DNA from: JBCCDY01 sp039030555
Lineage (GTDB): Bacteria; Bacteroidota; Bacteroidia; Cytophagales; Cyclobacteriaceae
DNA length: 64,000 bases
Direction: 5' to 3'
NCBI GenBank assembly: GCA_039030555.1
Contig: JBCCDY010000003.1
Span: 307,757-371,756 of the forward strand
The position numbers and the translations under genes are program-made. Within the stretch, counting starts at the first letter, position 1. Every line of letters starts with the position of its first letter. The notes beneath the pieces were generated by a model. The model did no database searches and was not told the origin of the DNA. It saw only the letters and a program-made list of their open reading frames with translations. Positions 1-9,092 of this stretch are shown piece by piece.

Positions 1-451
1 TATTATTATTAGAAAATGAGCTTATATCTGATGTTTGTTCGGAAGATTCATGTTTAAGAATTTTATCCTTTAGCTCAAGAATAGTTCTTTGGGCTGTTTT
101 GGCACCTATTCCCTTAACGGACTGGATTTTTTTAACGTCATTCGTAACAATCGCATTTTTGACTTCAGCCACCGATAAAGAAGAAAGCATTACTATAGCT
201 GTATTCGGACCAATTCCAGATACAGAGATCAATAGTAAAAAAAGACTTTTTTCTGACTGGTCGTTAAAACCGTATAAAACCTGCAAGTCTTCCCGCACGT
301 GAAGATGCGTTATAAGCTTAGTTTTTTCCTTTTGTTTGAGCTTAGAGAAGGTATTAAGTGAGATATAGGCCTGATATCCGACTCCCTGTACATCAATTAT
401 TACATACGTTGGATCGAGTTCGGCAATCTTGCCCTCTAAATATGATATCAT
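1..451 (-). CDS. ruvA: Holliday junction helicase subunit RuvA (C-terminus beyond window)
   Basis: RuvA binds four-way Holliday junctions as a tetramer and loads the RuvB motor for branch migration in recombinational repair. The visible 150 codons begin MISYLEGKIAELDPTYV, the usual RuvA N-terminal OB fold. Two helix-hairpin-helix motifs follow: VSGIGPNTA around residue 78 and VKGIGAKTAQ around residue 113. The frame is still open at base 1, so about 45 residues (the RuvB-contacting domain III) are missing because of the window edge, not a mutation. Its ATG overlaps the stop of the upstream malic enzyme gene in an ATGA, suggesting translational coupling. The family call is secure. Confidence 0.95.
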   Translation of the reverse strand, partial: MISYLEGKIAELDPTYVIIDVQGVGYQAYISLNTFSKLKQKEKTKLITHLHVREDLQVLYGFNDQSEKSLFLLLISVSGIGPNTAIVMLSSLSVAEVKNAIVTNDVKKIQSVKGIGAKTAQRTILELKDKILKHESSEQTSDISSFSNNN

Positions 452-2721
452 TTTTTATTTTCTTCTTCGAATTGAGCATCCACTACAGCTAAGGCAACCA
501 TATTTACTATTTCCCTAATAGAGCTACCAATTTGAAGGATATGTACTGGTTTGTTCATACCTAGTAGGATAGGACCAATGGCTTCCGCACCTCCTAATTC
601 CATAAGTATCTTATAGGTAATATTTCCTGACTGTAAATCTGGGAATATCAAAGTGTTAGCACCTTTTTCTGCTAATGCACTGAAGGAATAATTTTCTTTC
701 TGTAATTCGGTGTTTAGTGCGGTGTTTGCTTGAATATCTCCATCGATAATTAGATTTGGAAACTTCTCCTTGGCAAGGCGAACGGCTTCCCTTACTTTTC
801 TCGGTACTTCTCCATCGCTTGAACCAAAATTCGAATAGGAAAGAACGGCCATCCTTGGTTCAATATCAAAGAAATTGGCAGCAGTAGCAGTCTTATCTAT
901 TATGTTGAGTAAATCTTCAGCATTCGGATTTACGTTAACGGTAGTATCTGCTAGAATAAAATATCCCTTTTTAGTTGTTAATATATACATTCCAGCCACC
1001 TTCTTGTTTTCCTTCGAGCCTATGATGTGCAAGGCAGGTCTTATGGTAGTAGCATAGTCTTTTGTTAGGCCTGAGATAAGTGCATCTGCTTCTCCATGGT
1101 TCACCATAGCTGCACTGTAGTAGTTGCGGTCGTACATTAGCTTTTCCGCACCATAGTGTGTCATGCCTTTTCGCTTTCTTTTATCATAAAGCTCTTCGGC
1201 GTATTTGACTAGCTTTTCACCACCTTTTCTAGGGTCAATGATCTGGCATTCGGAAAGGTCAAGCTGATTTTCTTCGATGATGCTTTTTATCTTACCTTCA
1301 TTACCCAGTAGGATAGGTTTAGCTATCCCTTCATCAACTACAATCTGAGCTGCTTTTAATATTCTTGGATCATCAGCTTCGGCAAAAACTACTCTTTTAG
1401 GATCTTGCTTGGCTCGAGTAATTAACCTCGAAACCAATTTTTGGTCTACACCCAGTTTTTCTTCAAGCTCTACTCTGTACTGTCCCCAGTCTGTGATTTC
1501 TTTTCTGGCTATGCCTGAATCTATAGCCGCTTTTGCAACAGCAGGAGAAATACAGGTGATCAATCTAGGGTCAAGTGGTTTAGGTATTAGATAGTCTTTC
1601 CCGAATGAAATGGTTTTTTCTCCATAAGCTTTCACCACCATTTCGGGTACCGGTTCTTTGGCTAGGTCTGCCAATGCTTTTACGGCAGCTAATTTCATTT
1701 CTTCATTGATTGATGTGGAGCGTACATCCAATGCACCTCTAAAAATGTACGGAAATCCCAAAACGTTATTAACCTGATTAGGATGGTCTGAGCGTCCGGT
1801 AGCCATAATAATATCTTCCCTTGCATCGCAGGCTTCCTCATAACCTATTTCCGGATCCGGATTGGCCAATGCGAACACTATGGGCTTATCAGCCATACTT
1901 TTTATATCCTCCTGAGATAATATTCCAGCTACAGATAGCCCTAAAAACATATCCGCACCTTTTAGTGCTTCCTGGAGTGATTCGATACTCTGGTGGGTAG
2001 CAAATTGCGCTTTAGACTCGCTGAGGTTATCCCGGCTTTTTTGAATAACCCCTTTACTATCACACATGATGATGTTTTCTTTCTTAGCCCCCAGAGATAC
2101 GTATAGACTAGCGCAAGCTATAGCTGCAGCGCCAGCCCCATTAACCACGATCTTTATTTCTTCAATTTCCTTACCGACAAGCTCCAGAGCATTTAATAAG
2201 CCTGCTGCTGAAATAATAGCCGTACCATGCTGATCATCGTGCATGATCGGAATCTTCATTTCTTTTCGGAGCGTTTGTTCAATGTGAAAGCTTTCAGGAG
2301 CTTTAATATCTTCTAAATTAATGCCTCCGAAAGTGGGCTCTAAAGATTTAACGATCTCTATGAACTTCTCAGGGTCCTTTTCATTGATTTCAATATCGAA
2401 GACATCAATTCCAGCAAATTTCTTAAAAAGCACGCCTTTACCTTCCATTACAGGCTTGGAAGCTAATGCACCAATATCACCGAGTCCTAATACGGCTGTA
2501 CCATTACTAATTACCCCAACAAGATTGCCTTTAGAAGTATATTTGTAAGCATCTTCCTCGTTCTTATGGATCTCTTTGCAGGGTTCGGCGACCCCGGGAG
2601 AGTAGGCCAAAGCAAGATCCAGTTGAGAACTTAAAAGTTTGGTAGGAATAACTTCAATTTTACCAGGTTGTCCTTGCATGTGGTAATTCAAGGAATCCTG
2701 CTTTCGGATTTTGATGCTCAT
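448..2721 (-). CDS. maeB: NADP-dependent malic enzyme with C-terminal phosphotransacetylase-like domain
   Basis: This enzyme oxidatively decarboxylates malate to pyruvate in the cytoplasm, feeding NADPH and pyruvate to anabolism. At 757 residues it has the MaeB length. The malic domain (about 1-410) shows the catalytic Tyr region (ALAYSPGVAEP, Y40), Lys95 in GKGVLFKK, the metal-binding EDIKAP (137-142) and HDDQHGTA (161-168), and the nucleotide-binding GAGAAA (195-200). From about residue 430 a phosphotransacetylase-like domain begins (VVFAEADDPRILKAA). In characterised MaeB proteins this domain is regulatory, sensing acetyl-CoA or acetyl-phosphate, rather than a working transacetylase. The gene precedes ruvA with a 4-base overlap; the pairing looks positional rather than functional. 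Confidence 0.95.
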   Translation of the reverse strand: MSIKIRKQDSLNYHMQGQPGKIEVIPTKLLSSQLDLALAYSPGVAEPCKEIHKNEEDAYKYTSKGNLVGVISNGTAVLGLGDIGALASKPVMEGKGVLFKKFAGIDVFDIEINEKDPEKFIEIVKSLEPTFGGINLEDIKAPESFHIEQTLRKEMKIPIMHDDQHGTAIISAAGLLNALELVGKEIEEIKIVVNGAGAAAIACASLYVSLGAKKENIIMCDSKGVIQKSRDNLSESKAQFATHQSIESLQEALKGADMFLGLSVAGILSQEDIKSMADKPIVFALANPDPEIGYEEACDAREDIIMATGRSDHPNQVNNVLGFPYIFRGALDVRSTSINEEMKLAAVKALADLAKEPVPEMVVKAYGEKTISFGKDYLIPKPLDPRLITCISPAVAKAAIDSGIARKEITDWGQYRVELEEKLGVDQKLVSRLITRAKQDPKRVVFAEADDPRILKAAQIVVDEGIAKPILLGNEGKIKSIIEENQLDLSECQIIDPRKGGEKLVKYAEELYDKRKRKGMTHYGAEKLMYDRNYYSAAMVNHGEADALISGLTKDYATTIRPALHIIGSKENKKVAGMYILTTKKGYFILADTTVNVNPNAEDLLNIIDKTATAANFFDIEPRMAVLSYSNFGSSDGEVPRKVREAVRLAKEKFPNLIIDGDIQANTALNTELQKENYSFSALAEKGANTLIFPDLQSGNITYKILMELGGAEAIGPILLGMNKPVHILQIGSSIREIVNMVALAVVDAQFEEENKK

Positions 2722-2775
2722 GTTTGAGTGGTTTGTGGAATAGTGTAAAGCTAAAATAGAAATTTAAAGGCTTTC

Positions 2776-3870
2776 CTAGCTCTCAACTTCAGCTTTTGTT
2801 TGAAACGTGGAAAGGATGCTTTCCAATTCCATCATGGTATTTCTTTTATCTTCACCAGGGCTATCTACATATCCCTCTATGTAATAAATTCGATTTAACT
2901 CTTCGTCTACCAATACGTAACTTAAAAATGCGCCTCCTCTGGAAAGATCGCTTAGTTTCCATAATCCTCTGGATTCGACCGCATATTTACCTTTAAAGTT
3001 TATTTCTTTCGACTCCGGAGGGAATCTTTCTTCAGTAGTCATGAAAATTCGAGGTACTTCGATGTCTTTTATATACTTCTTACCAATTCCGTTTCGTAGA
3101 CGAAGTATATTTTCAGCAGTGAAAAGCTCCTGTGACCGATAATCCTGATAATAGATGAAGATGTTTTTATCGATTCTTTGGTCAAATTGCCTAAGCCAAA
3201 CGAAGTTTGAGTCTTCTTTTGCAAGGTCGTAACCAAATGGTATTAAAAGCTTAAAATCATGTTTACTCAACAGATCTTTAGAAAGCTCTTTTTTTGAATT
3301 TTTTCGAAGACTTTCAAGTCTCCTCTCTTTCTCAACGTTTATGAATCGATCTCTTATAGACTGTTTATTTTTCTCAAGGTTATTAAGTAGCTCTACGTCA
3401 TTCTTACCAAATAAGTGTAAAACATCTTGTCCTTTAGCAAACTGATTAGGTCTGGGTAGCATAAAAAGATCAGGCTTGGATTTTATCTGCTGAATGGAAT
3501 TATCCGTAAAGTTTCTCATTAAAATTCTTCCTCCCTGGGTATTATCGTCAATCGTAGCTACGTAGACTAGGCTTTTAACCAATCTGAGTACTGAATTTAC
3601 AGCTTGTGGCCTCACGAAACGAGCGTTGAAATAGGGTTCTGGTTGGGGAAGCCCAGGAATACTAGCCCTAAAAATATCCCTAAGTATTTCACCTACCGGA
3701 CCGGCATTTTTAGTTGAATCGATTACGATGATGATTTCACCGTCAGCACCTCGCGCGTTTGGTAAGGTTTCATTATCGAATTTCTCACTTCCTGATTCAG
3801 AACATGAAATGAAGAAGATTATACTTATTAGTGGAAGTAGTAATCTGAAAAAAATCATAGACCTTAACAT
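2776..3870 (-). CDS. DUF4837 family lipoprotein
   Basis: A 364-residue predicted lipoprotein: a hydrophobic leader ends in FFISC with the lipidated Cys at about residue 23, followed by a Ser/Glu-rich linker. The body opens with a stretch (GADGEIIIVIDSTKNAGPVG) matching the Bacteroidota-restricted DUF4837 family, whose function is unknown. The rest is mixed alpha/beta with a charged helical region around residues 165-205 and a conserved-looking C-terminal part (RGLWKLSDLSRGGAFLSY). It sits between the transglycosylase gene and maeB on the same strand. Its position in a cell-wall gene run hints at an envelope role, but that is context only. Confidence 0.8.
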   Translation of the reverse strand: MLRSMIFFRLLLPLISIIFFISCSESGSEKFDNETLPNARGADGEIIIVIDSTKNAGPVGEILRDIFRASIPGLPQPEPYFNARFVRPQAVNSVLRLVKSLVYVATIDDNTQGGRILMRNFTDNSIQQIKSKPDLFMLPRPNQFAKGQDVLHLFGKNDVELLNNLEKNKQSIRDRFINVEKERRLESLRKNSKKELSKDLLSKHDFKLLIPFGYDLAKEDSNFVWLRQFDQRIDKNIFIYYQDYRSQELFTAENILRLRNGIGKKYIKDIEVPRIFMTTEERFPPESKEINFKGKYAVESRGLWKLSDLSRGGAFLSYVLVDEELNRIYYIEGYVDSPGEDKRNTMMELESILSTFQTKAEVES

Positions 3871-3925
3871 TGGTTATTTATGCATGAAACCTTTGTGAAT
3901 TACATAACTTAAATATTCTCAAAGA

Positions 3926-5302
3926 TTAACCCACAATCAATTTTTGGCCTGGTTTTATTTTGTTGGACGTCAGATTATTAAGTTTCTTAATCTTTTCTAT
4001 TGAAAGCCCTTCATACATTTTCGATATATCCCAAAGCGTATCTCCCGGCATAACTAAATGCACTTTTGTTCCTGAGGGAAGAATAATATCAGGTCTTGTG
4101 GTTTCAGGTTTGACTTTTGCAACGGTTCTTTCTTTAGTTCCAGGGTAAACCCAGATGTTAAGACGCTGTCCTGATCGGATCATATTTCCTCTAATCCCAT
4201 TCCATTTTCGTAAATCAGATACACGAACCTGGTATCTTTCGGCTATAGTACCCAGGACTTCTCCATATTTGACTCTATGAATTCTCTTTTCCCTACCGTA
4301 AGTACTGCCTACACTATTTCGGGATAGATATTCTATTTCTTTCTTGTTAGATTTTTTTGCTGAATCCAAGATGGCCAATTCGTTCATTTTAAATGCATCG
4401 AAGCTGTAAGTCGGAATTCGAACTGGATATTTTTTAACACCGTCCGGCAATGCATCCCTTTTTATGGAAGGGTTTAACAATTTGAGATCATCCTCACATC
4501 CGTTGATCATTTTCCCCACGGTCGCAAGGTTCATATAATCATCAACTGTTATGGTCTCAAAAGCAATAGGTGTTTTGATGTGATTAGGATCAAAATTGTG
4601 CTCATGAGCGTAATTAAAGATGTAGGTAATAGCAACAAATTGAGGAACATATGATCTGGTTTCTCTGGGTAAATACGGATAGATATCCCAGAATTTCTTC
4701 TTGTAGCCCGATCTTCTTATTGCCCGCCTTACTTTACCCGGTCCAGCGTTATAGGCAGCCAAGGCTAATTCCCAATCATGAAAATAAGAGTATAATTCCT
4801 TCAGATATTTACAGGCTGCTTCGGTCGCCATATAAGGATCCATTCGCTCATCGATGTACCAATCCTTATGCAAACCATACATTCTTCCGGTACTTGGCAT
4901 AAATTGCCAAAGTCCACCAGCACCTGCCCTGGATATAGCTTGTTGATTTAATCCCGATTCTACAACAGCTAAATATTTTAACTCCTGAGGCAGGTTGTAT
5001 TTTTCTAAATATTCTTCAAATATTGGAAAAAAATAACCCGACTCATCTATGGTGTTTTGAGTATAATCCCTGTTCCTGACCGCGAAATAATCTATGAAAC
5101 CATAAACTTTCACATTGAAGTTTAATTCTACTTCATTTTGCAGGCAACTCAGCCGGTCGGCTACCAGATCATAATCGATCTCCGGGTAGAAATCATAATC
5201 GATTGCAGCATCTTTTATTTTAACTTCCTGTGCATTCAAAAAGACAGTAGGAGCCATGATCATCGCTCCAAAAAATAGAAAAAAAAGAAGCTTATGTGTC
5301 AT
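3926..5302 (-). CDS. mltD: Membrane-bound lytic murein transglycosylase (MltD-like) with two LysM domains
   Basis: This protein cleaves peptidoglycan between MurNAc and GlcNAc, forming anhydro-muropeptides in the periplasm. It is 458 residues long with a signal peptide (about 1-24, ending FLNAQ). A family 1 SLT domain spans about 95-230. The catalytic Glu is E115 in AVVESGLNQ, followed by GAGGLWQFMPSTGR and the substrate-groove motif ALAAYNAGPGKV (about 180-191). Two LysM peptidoglycan-binding modules close the protein at about 340-385 and 413-458 (VMPGDTLWDISKMY). It begins 4 bases after gatA ends, so the two are probably cotranscribed. Nothing is missing from the family's key motifs. Confidence 0.93.
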   Translation of the reverse strand: MTHKLLFFLFFGAMIMAPTVFLNAQEVKIKDAAIDYDFYPEIDYDLVADRLSCLQNEVELNFNVKVYGFIDYFAVRNRDYTQNTIDESGYFFPIFEEYLEKYNLPQELKYLAVVESGLNQQAISRAGAGGLWQFMPSTGRMYGLHKDWYIDERMDPYMATEAACKYLKELYSYFHDWELALAAYNAGPGKVRRAIRRSGYKKKFWDIYPYLPRETRSYVPQFVAITYIFNYAHEHNFDPNHIKTPIAFETITVDDYMNLATVGKMINGCEDDLKLLNPSIKRDALPDGVKKYPVRIPTYSFDAFKMNELAILDSAKKSNKKEIEYLSRNSVGSTYGREKRIHRVKYGEVLGTIAERYQVRVSDLRKWNGIRGNMIRSGQRLNIWVYPGTKERTVAKVKPETTRPDIILPSGTKVHLVMPGDTLWDISKMYEGLSIEKIKKLNNLTSNKIKPGQKLIVG

Positions 5303-5306
5303 AATG

Positions 5307-6734
5307 CTAGTTATGGTTCTTCAAAATATAATCAGAAAATGCCAATAATCTACTTTCGTTAAAATCTCTGCTCATAATCTGAAAGCCTATAGGAAGATTT
5401 CCGGAGTCCTCTCCATTAGGAATGGAAATGGCAGGAACACCAGCGACGGAAGCTTGTACTGTAAATAGATCTTCTAGATACATTTCGATCTGATTGTCTG
5501 TCTTTTCGCCTAATTTAAAAGCAGTATCAGGCGTTGTAGGTGTTATGATGAATTCATAATCTTGTAGCATTTCTTCCGTTTTCTGTTTGATCAGCCTACG
5601 TACTTTTTGAGCTTTCGTATAATATGCATCATAATAGCTTGCACTTAATACGAAAGTACCCAGCATTATTCGCTTCTTAACCTCGCTTCCAAAACCCTCT
5701 GCCCGGGTTTTTTTGTACATCTCTTCGAGGTTTTTAGGCCCCTCTGTCCGATGTCCATATCGAACACCATCATATCGTGAGAGATTACTACTTGCTTCCG
5801 CAGTTGTTAAAATATAGTATGTCGGTAAAACGTAATCGAGGAGGTCAAATTTAACGGGTTCCACTTCAAACCCTTGATCTTTAAGCCAATTGATCCTATT
5901 CCACGTAGCCTCTTTTACTTCCTGATTGATCCCTTCATTATCAAGGGTTTCTGGTATGTAACCAACCTTCGGAGTATCCGGAAAATCCAGATGTCTCGAA
6001 TAAGCAGGCACTTCAGTTTTGGAAATTGTACTGTCAAAATGATCTTCTCCGGCTATAATCTCCAGAACAGTTGCAGCATCAGAAATATTCTTCGAAAAAA
6101 CACCGATTGTATCAAAAGAAGAGGCGTAAGCAGACAGTCCGTATCTGGAAATTCTGGAATAAGTGGGCTTCAGGCCAATAACTCCACAAAATGCACCGGG
6201 TTGTCGTACTGATCCTCCGGTATCTGTTCCTAATGAAACCCGGCACATATCTGCCTGGACAGCTACGGCTGATCCTCCTGACGAGCCACCCGGAACACGT
6301 TCAGAATCAACAGCGTTTCTCGTAGGGCCATAAGCAGAGTTTTCATTGGAAGAGCCCATGGCGAACTCATCACAATTTTGACGCCCAATTACGATAGCAT
6401 CTTCCTGAAGTAATCGTTCTACTGCTGTTCCATTAAATTGAGATTCAAAGCTCTCTAGTATTTTACTAGAGCAGGATAGTTTGTGATTCTTATGGCATAA
6501 TACGTCCTTCAACCCTACTACCAGACCAAAAAGCCTGCCGGTATCTCCATCTTTTATTTTTTCGTCTACGTGCTCCGCATTCTTTAATGCTTCTGTTTCA
6601 TACACCTCCAGGAAAGCATTTAAATGCTTGTTTTCCTTAATTTTCGAAATATGATATTGAACTACTTCTTTCACAGAAGTAGTACCTTTTTTAAGATCTT
6701 CCTGAAGATCAGAAAGTGATTCGTATAATTTCAT
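5307..6734 (-). CDS. gatA: Asp-tRNA(Asn)/Glu-tRNA(Gln) amidotransferase subunit A
   Basis: GatA is the glutaminase subunit of the GatCAB complex, which converts mischarged Glu-tRNA(Gln) and/or Asp-tRNA(Asn) to the correct amide. The 475-residue protein carries the full amidase-signature catalytic triad: Lys76 in VVGLKDVL, the cis-Ser S151 in PGGSSGGSAVAV, and the nucleophile S175 in GTDTGGSVRQPG. These spacings match characterised GatA. gatB and gatC are not in the window, which is normal because bacterial gat genes are often scattered. The upstream neighbour is tatA (99 bases away), and mltD follows after 4 bases. Confidence 0.96.
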   Translation of the reverse strand: MKLYESLSDLQEDLKKGTTSVKEVVQYHISKIKENKHLNAFLEVYETEALKNAEHVDEKIKDGDTGRLFGLVVGLKDVLCHKNHKLSCSSKILESFESQFNGTAVERLLQEDAIVIGRQNCDEFAMGSSNENSAYGPTRNAVDSERVPGGSSGGSAVAVQADMCRVSLGTDTGGSVRQPGAFCGVIGLKPTYSRISRYGLSAYASSFDTIGVFSKNISDAATVLEIIAGEDHFDSTISKTEVPAYSRHLDFPDTPKVGYIPETLDNEGINQEVKEATWNRINWLKDQGFEVEPVKFDLLDYVLPTYYILTTAEASSNLSRYDGVRYGHRTEGPKNLEEMYKKTRAEGFGSEVKKRIMLGTFVLSASYYDAYYTKAQKVRRLIKQKTEEMLQDYEFIITPTTPDTAFKLGEKTDNQIEMYLEDLFTVQASVAGVPAISIPNGEDSGNLPIGFQIMSRDFNESRLLAFSDYILKNHN

Positions 6735-6833
6735 TTTAACGTTAACCCAGTTAATTTTTAACGTAGTGATAAGAAGCTACCTTACGATAGTAAAAAATAT
6801 TAAAAATGCAGACGAGTACGTGGAAGCTAGAGT

Positions 6834-7043
6834 TTAGGTAGACGATTTTTTAGTTGAATCATCTTTAGCTCCATCCTCTATTTCATCCTTAATTTCCTTA
6901 GTAGCATCTTTAAACTCTCTGATACCTTTGCCCAATCCTCTGGCTAATTCAGGTATACGCTTTGCTCCGAAAAAAATCAAAATTATGAGAACGATAAGAA
7001 CAATTTCCCACGTGCCCAGTCCAAATAATAGTAAAGACTTCAT
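6834..7043 (-). CDS. tatA: Sec-independent translocase subunit TatA/TatE family
   Basis: TatA oligomers form the pore through which the twin-arginine pathway exports folded proteins. The 69-residue sequence has the family layout: a short N-terminus, one transmembrane helix (about 10-26, TWEIVLIVLIILIFFG), the hinge and amphipathic helix signature FGAKRIPELARGLGKG, and a charged cytoplasmic tail rich in Lys, Asp and Glu. Size and motif are typical of the Bacteroidota TatA/E proteins that lie near gatA and an EnvC-like gene. tatC is not in this window. The choice between TatA and TatE cannot be made from sequence alone. Confidence 0.93.
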   Translation of the reverse strand: MKSLLLFGLGTWEIVLIVLIILIFFGAKRIPELARGLGKGIREFKDATKEIKDEIEDGAKDDSTKKSST

Positions 7044-7108
7044 AATGTTCTACTTAAGAGTTACTCAAAACTACAATTACTAATCGTATTACAGAAACAA
7101 TAGCTGAA

Positions 7109-8287
7109 TTACCTTTTGGCAAGCCAATGCTCAGGGTTAAGCTTATTACTTCTTTTCCAAACCTGGAATTGAAGCTCTGAAATACCATCTTTAGAGGTAA
7201 ACACCTCTCCGATTTTTTGATTAGAGCTTACAATATCTCCTCTTTTAACGGTGACATTTTTGATTTTAGCATATAAAGTGTAGTAATCGCCGTGTTTTAC
7301 CAGTACCACGTTGTTCATTCCGGGTACGAATGATACTGATGCTATTTCTCCTTCAAAAACTGCGTGGACACTCTGATTACTTTCTGTCTGTATTTCAATT
7401 CCGTGGTTTTCAATTTGAATACCTTTCAGTACCGGGTGTTGTTGGCGGCCAAAAGGGCTAGATACAAATCCGGATTGCACGGGCCAGCTTAAGTTCTTCT
7501 TACTTCTTTCAAAAGAAGAAGTCATTTCTGTAAGTTCTAATTTTACGCTTGCAGACTTAACCTTCGCAAGCTCTGCTTTTACCAGATCTTCAATGATCTT
7601 ATTCAGCTTCGCAATCGACTTTTTCCTGGAAGCAACTTCTTTTTTAAGTTCACGCTCTTGACTTTTCAGATTCGTTACAATATCATTTTGCTTCGTTTTA
7701 AGTCTAGATAAGGATTTGCTTTCTTTTATTTGCTCACCAAGCAAGTCCCTTTTCTCTACTAATTTATCTTCGACAACTAACTTTTCTTCCGAAAGGGTCA
7801 TTTTGACCAGTTCGATCTGCTCTACCTGTACCCTTCTGGCTTTTGAGTACTGTTTTAGGTACTCAAGCCTCATCATAAGTTGGGTAAACGTACTGGCCGA
7901 GAATAAAAAGGAGAGCTTTGAGGTGGCGCTGTTGTATTTATAGGTATTAAAAATCATTTTCCCATATTCCTCCTTAAGATTTTCCAAATCATCGGAAAGC
8001 GCGTTGATTACTATGTTTCTTTCTGCTATCTCTTCATCCAGTAATTGCTTTTCCTTTTTTATCGATGAAATCAGCTGATTCTGAGCTTTTATTTTCTGAT
8101 TTATCGCCTGAAGCTGGCCTATGGTATTTACTTTTTTAGACTCAGTTTCTTTTAGAATTCTTTCGGCTTCGGATATCTTTTTAAGATTTTCTGCTTTTTC
8201 TTTTTCAAGATCTGATCGTGACCTTTGTGCATTTGCAAAAGCAGGTATGAAGAGAATGACGAAAATGAGCCTCCAAAAAATCCTCAT
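7109..8287 (-). CDS. EnvC-like murein hydrolase activator (coiled coil plus degenerate LytM domain)
   Basis: A 392-residue secreted protein with a signal peptide (about 1-20, ending FANAQ), two long Lys/Glu-rich coiled-coil stretches (about 22-110 and 150-255) and a C-terminal LytM/M23 domain (about 275-390). In active M23 peptidases zinc is held by HxGxD, HxH and a C-terminal H. Here the equivalents read NHGIE, YAKI and LQFQVW, so the ligands are lost. This is the pattern of EnvC and NlpD, which activate N-acetylmuramoyl-L-alanine amidases during cell separation instead of cutting peptidoglycan themselves. It lies in a conserved-looking envelope gene run between the DUF4292 lipoprotein and tatA. 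An activator role is inferred from family and residues. Confidence 0.88.
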   Translation of the reverse strand: MRIFWRLIFVILFIPAFANAQRSRSDLEKEKAENLKKISEAERILKETESKKVNTIGQLQAINQKIKAQNQLISSIKKEKQLLDEEIAERNIVINALSDDLENLKEEYGKMIFNTYKYNSATSKLSFLFSASTFTQLMMRLEYLKQYSKARRVQVEQIELVKMTLSEEKLVVEDKLVEKRDLLGEQIKESKSLSRLKTKQNDIVTNLKSQERELKKEVASRKKSIAKLNKIIEDLVKAELAKVKSASVKLELTEMTSSFERSKKNLSWPVQSGFVSSPFGRQQHPVLKGIQIENHGIEIQTESNQSVHAVFEGEIASVSFVPGMNNVVLVKHGDYYTLYAKIKNVTVKRGDIVSSNQKIGEVFTSKDGISELQFQVWKRSNKLNPEHWLAKR

Positions 8288-8327
8288 CGTGACTTTGGTT
8301 TTAGTAAAAATACCAAAAATTAACTAC

Positions 8328-9092
8328 TCACAACCTCTTGGTATATTTCTGAGGGATATTGAACGGGAATCTTAAAGGTTTGTCTTCCACTTCAGCTTTG
8401 CTATAGTCAATGGTCATCGTAGTTTTATGCTTAACGCCATCATCTGTAAAGTATTCTAAAAGCATAAGCCCTTTAAAAGGAAAGATATACTCCTCCAGAT
8501 AATCGAATTGACCGTAAGAGAGTTGTAATTTTCTTTGACTTTCCATATCCTCCAACTTCACCTGATCTAACAACATTGTTTTGTTGTTAAAGTAATTTTC
8601 AATTAGAAAATCTCCAGTTTCTTGCTGTAAAATGAAATAGTCATCCGTTTTTTGAACAGCATCGCTAGGCTGCTTTTCTTTAGGCGTTTCTCCTAGTAAT
8701 ATTGATTGAATGAGGTGGTAATCTATATCGAAGTGAAATTTTTCGCTAATCGAAGCATAATCAAATACCTGATACTCTTTATTGACTCGATCTACAATAA
8801 TGATGGAATCCATGGATATTAAGCATCTTGCAGCTTCTAACCCCAGTGTGGCAGAAAGCTGTATCCAAATAAGGCTATCTCGCCTTATCCGCATATTAGC
8901 GGTAGCTTTTACATCACTTCTTTCATTCCTGAACTCGATTTTTGATTTTGAACTAAAGAACTCGAAATCCATTTCACGGATCTTAAGCTCTGCTTTTTCT
9001 TTTTCCGAATGTCCCGGACTAATCAACTGTCGGTTGCAAGATGACAGTATTACCAAGCTGGCTAATGAAGCCAACAGCACCTTTCTACTCAT
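8328..9092 (-). CDS. DUF4292 family lipoprotein
   Basis: A predicted outer-membrane lipoprotein of about 254 residues. I chose the ATG at 9092 (MSRKVLLASLASLVILSSC) because it gives a clean lipoprotein leader with the modified Cys at residue 19. An upstream ATG at 9122 would add 10 residues ahead of the leader and overlap the TPR gene by 38 bases instead of 8. The body (MRIRRDSLIWIQLSATLGLEA near residue 65, then a beta-rich chain) fits DUF4292, which resembles the LolB/LolA-like half-barrel fold seen in lipoprotein-carrier proteins. The gene overlaps the TPR gene and precedes the EnvC-like gene, so all three are probably one transcript. Function is unproven. Confidence 0.82.
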   Translation of the reverse strand: MSRKVLLASLASLVILSSCNRQLISPGHSEKEKAELKIREMDFEFFSSKSKIEFRNERSDVKATANMRIRRDSLIWIQLSATLGLEAARCLISMDSIIIVDRVNKEYQVFDYASISEKFHFDIDYHLIQSILLGETPKEKQPSDAVQKTDDYFILQQETGDFLIENYFNNKTMLLDQVKLEDMESQRKLQLSYGQFDYLEEYIFPFKGLMLLEYFTDDGVKHKTTMTIDYSKAEVEDKPLRFPFNIPQKYTKRL

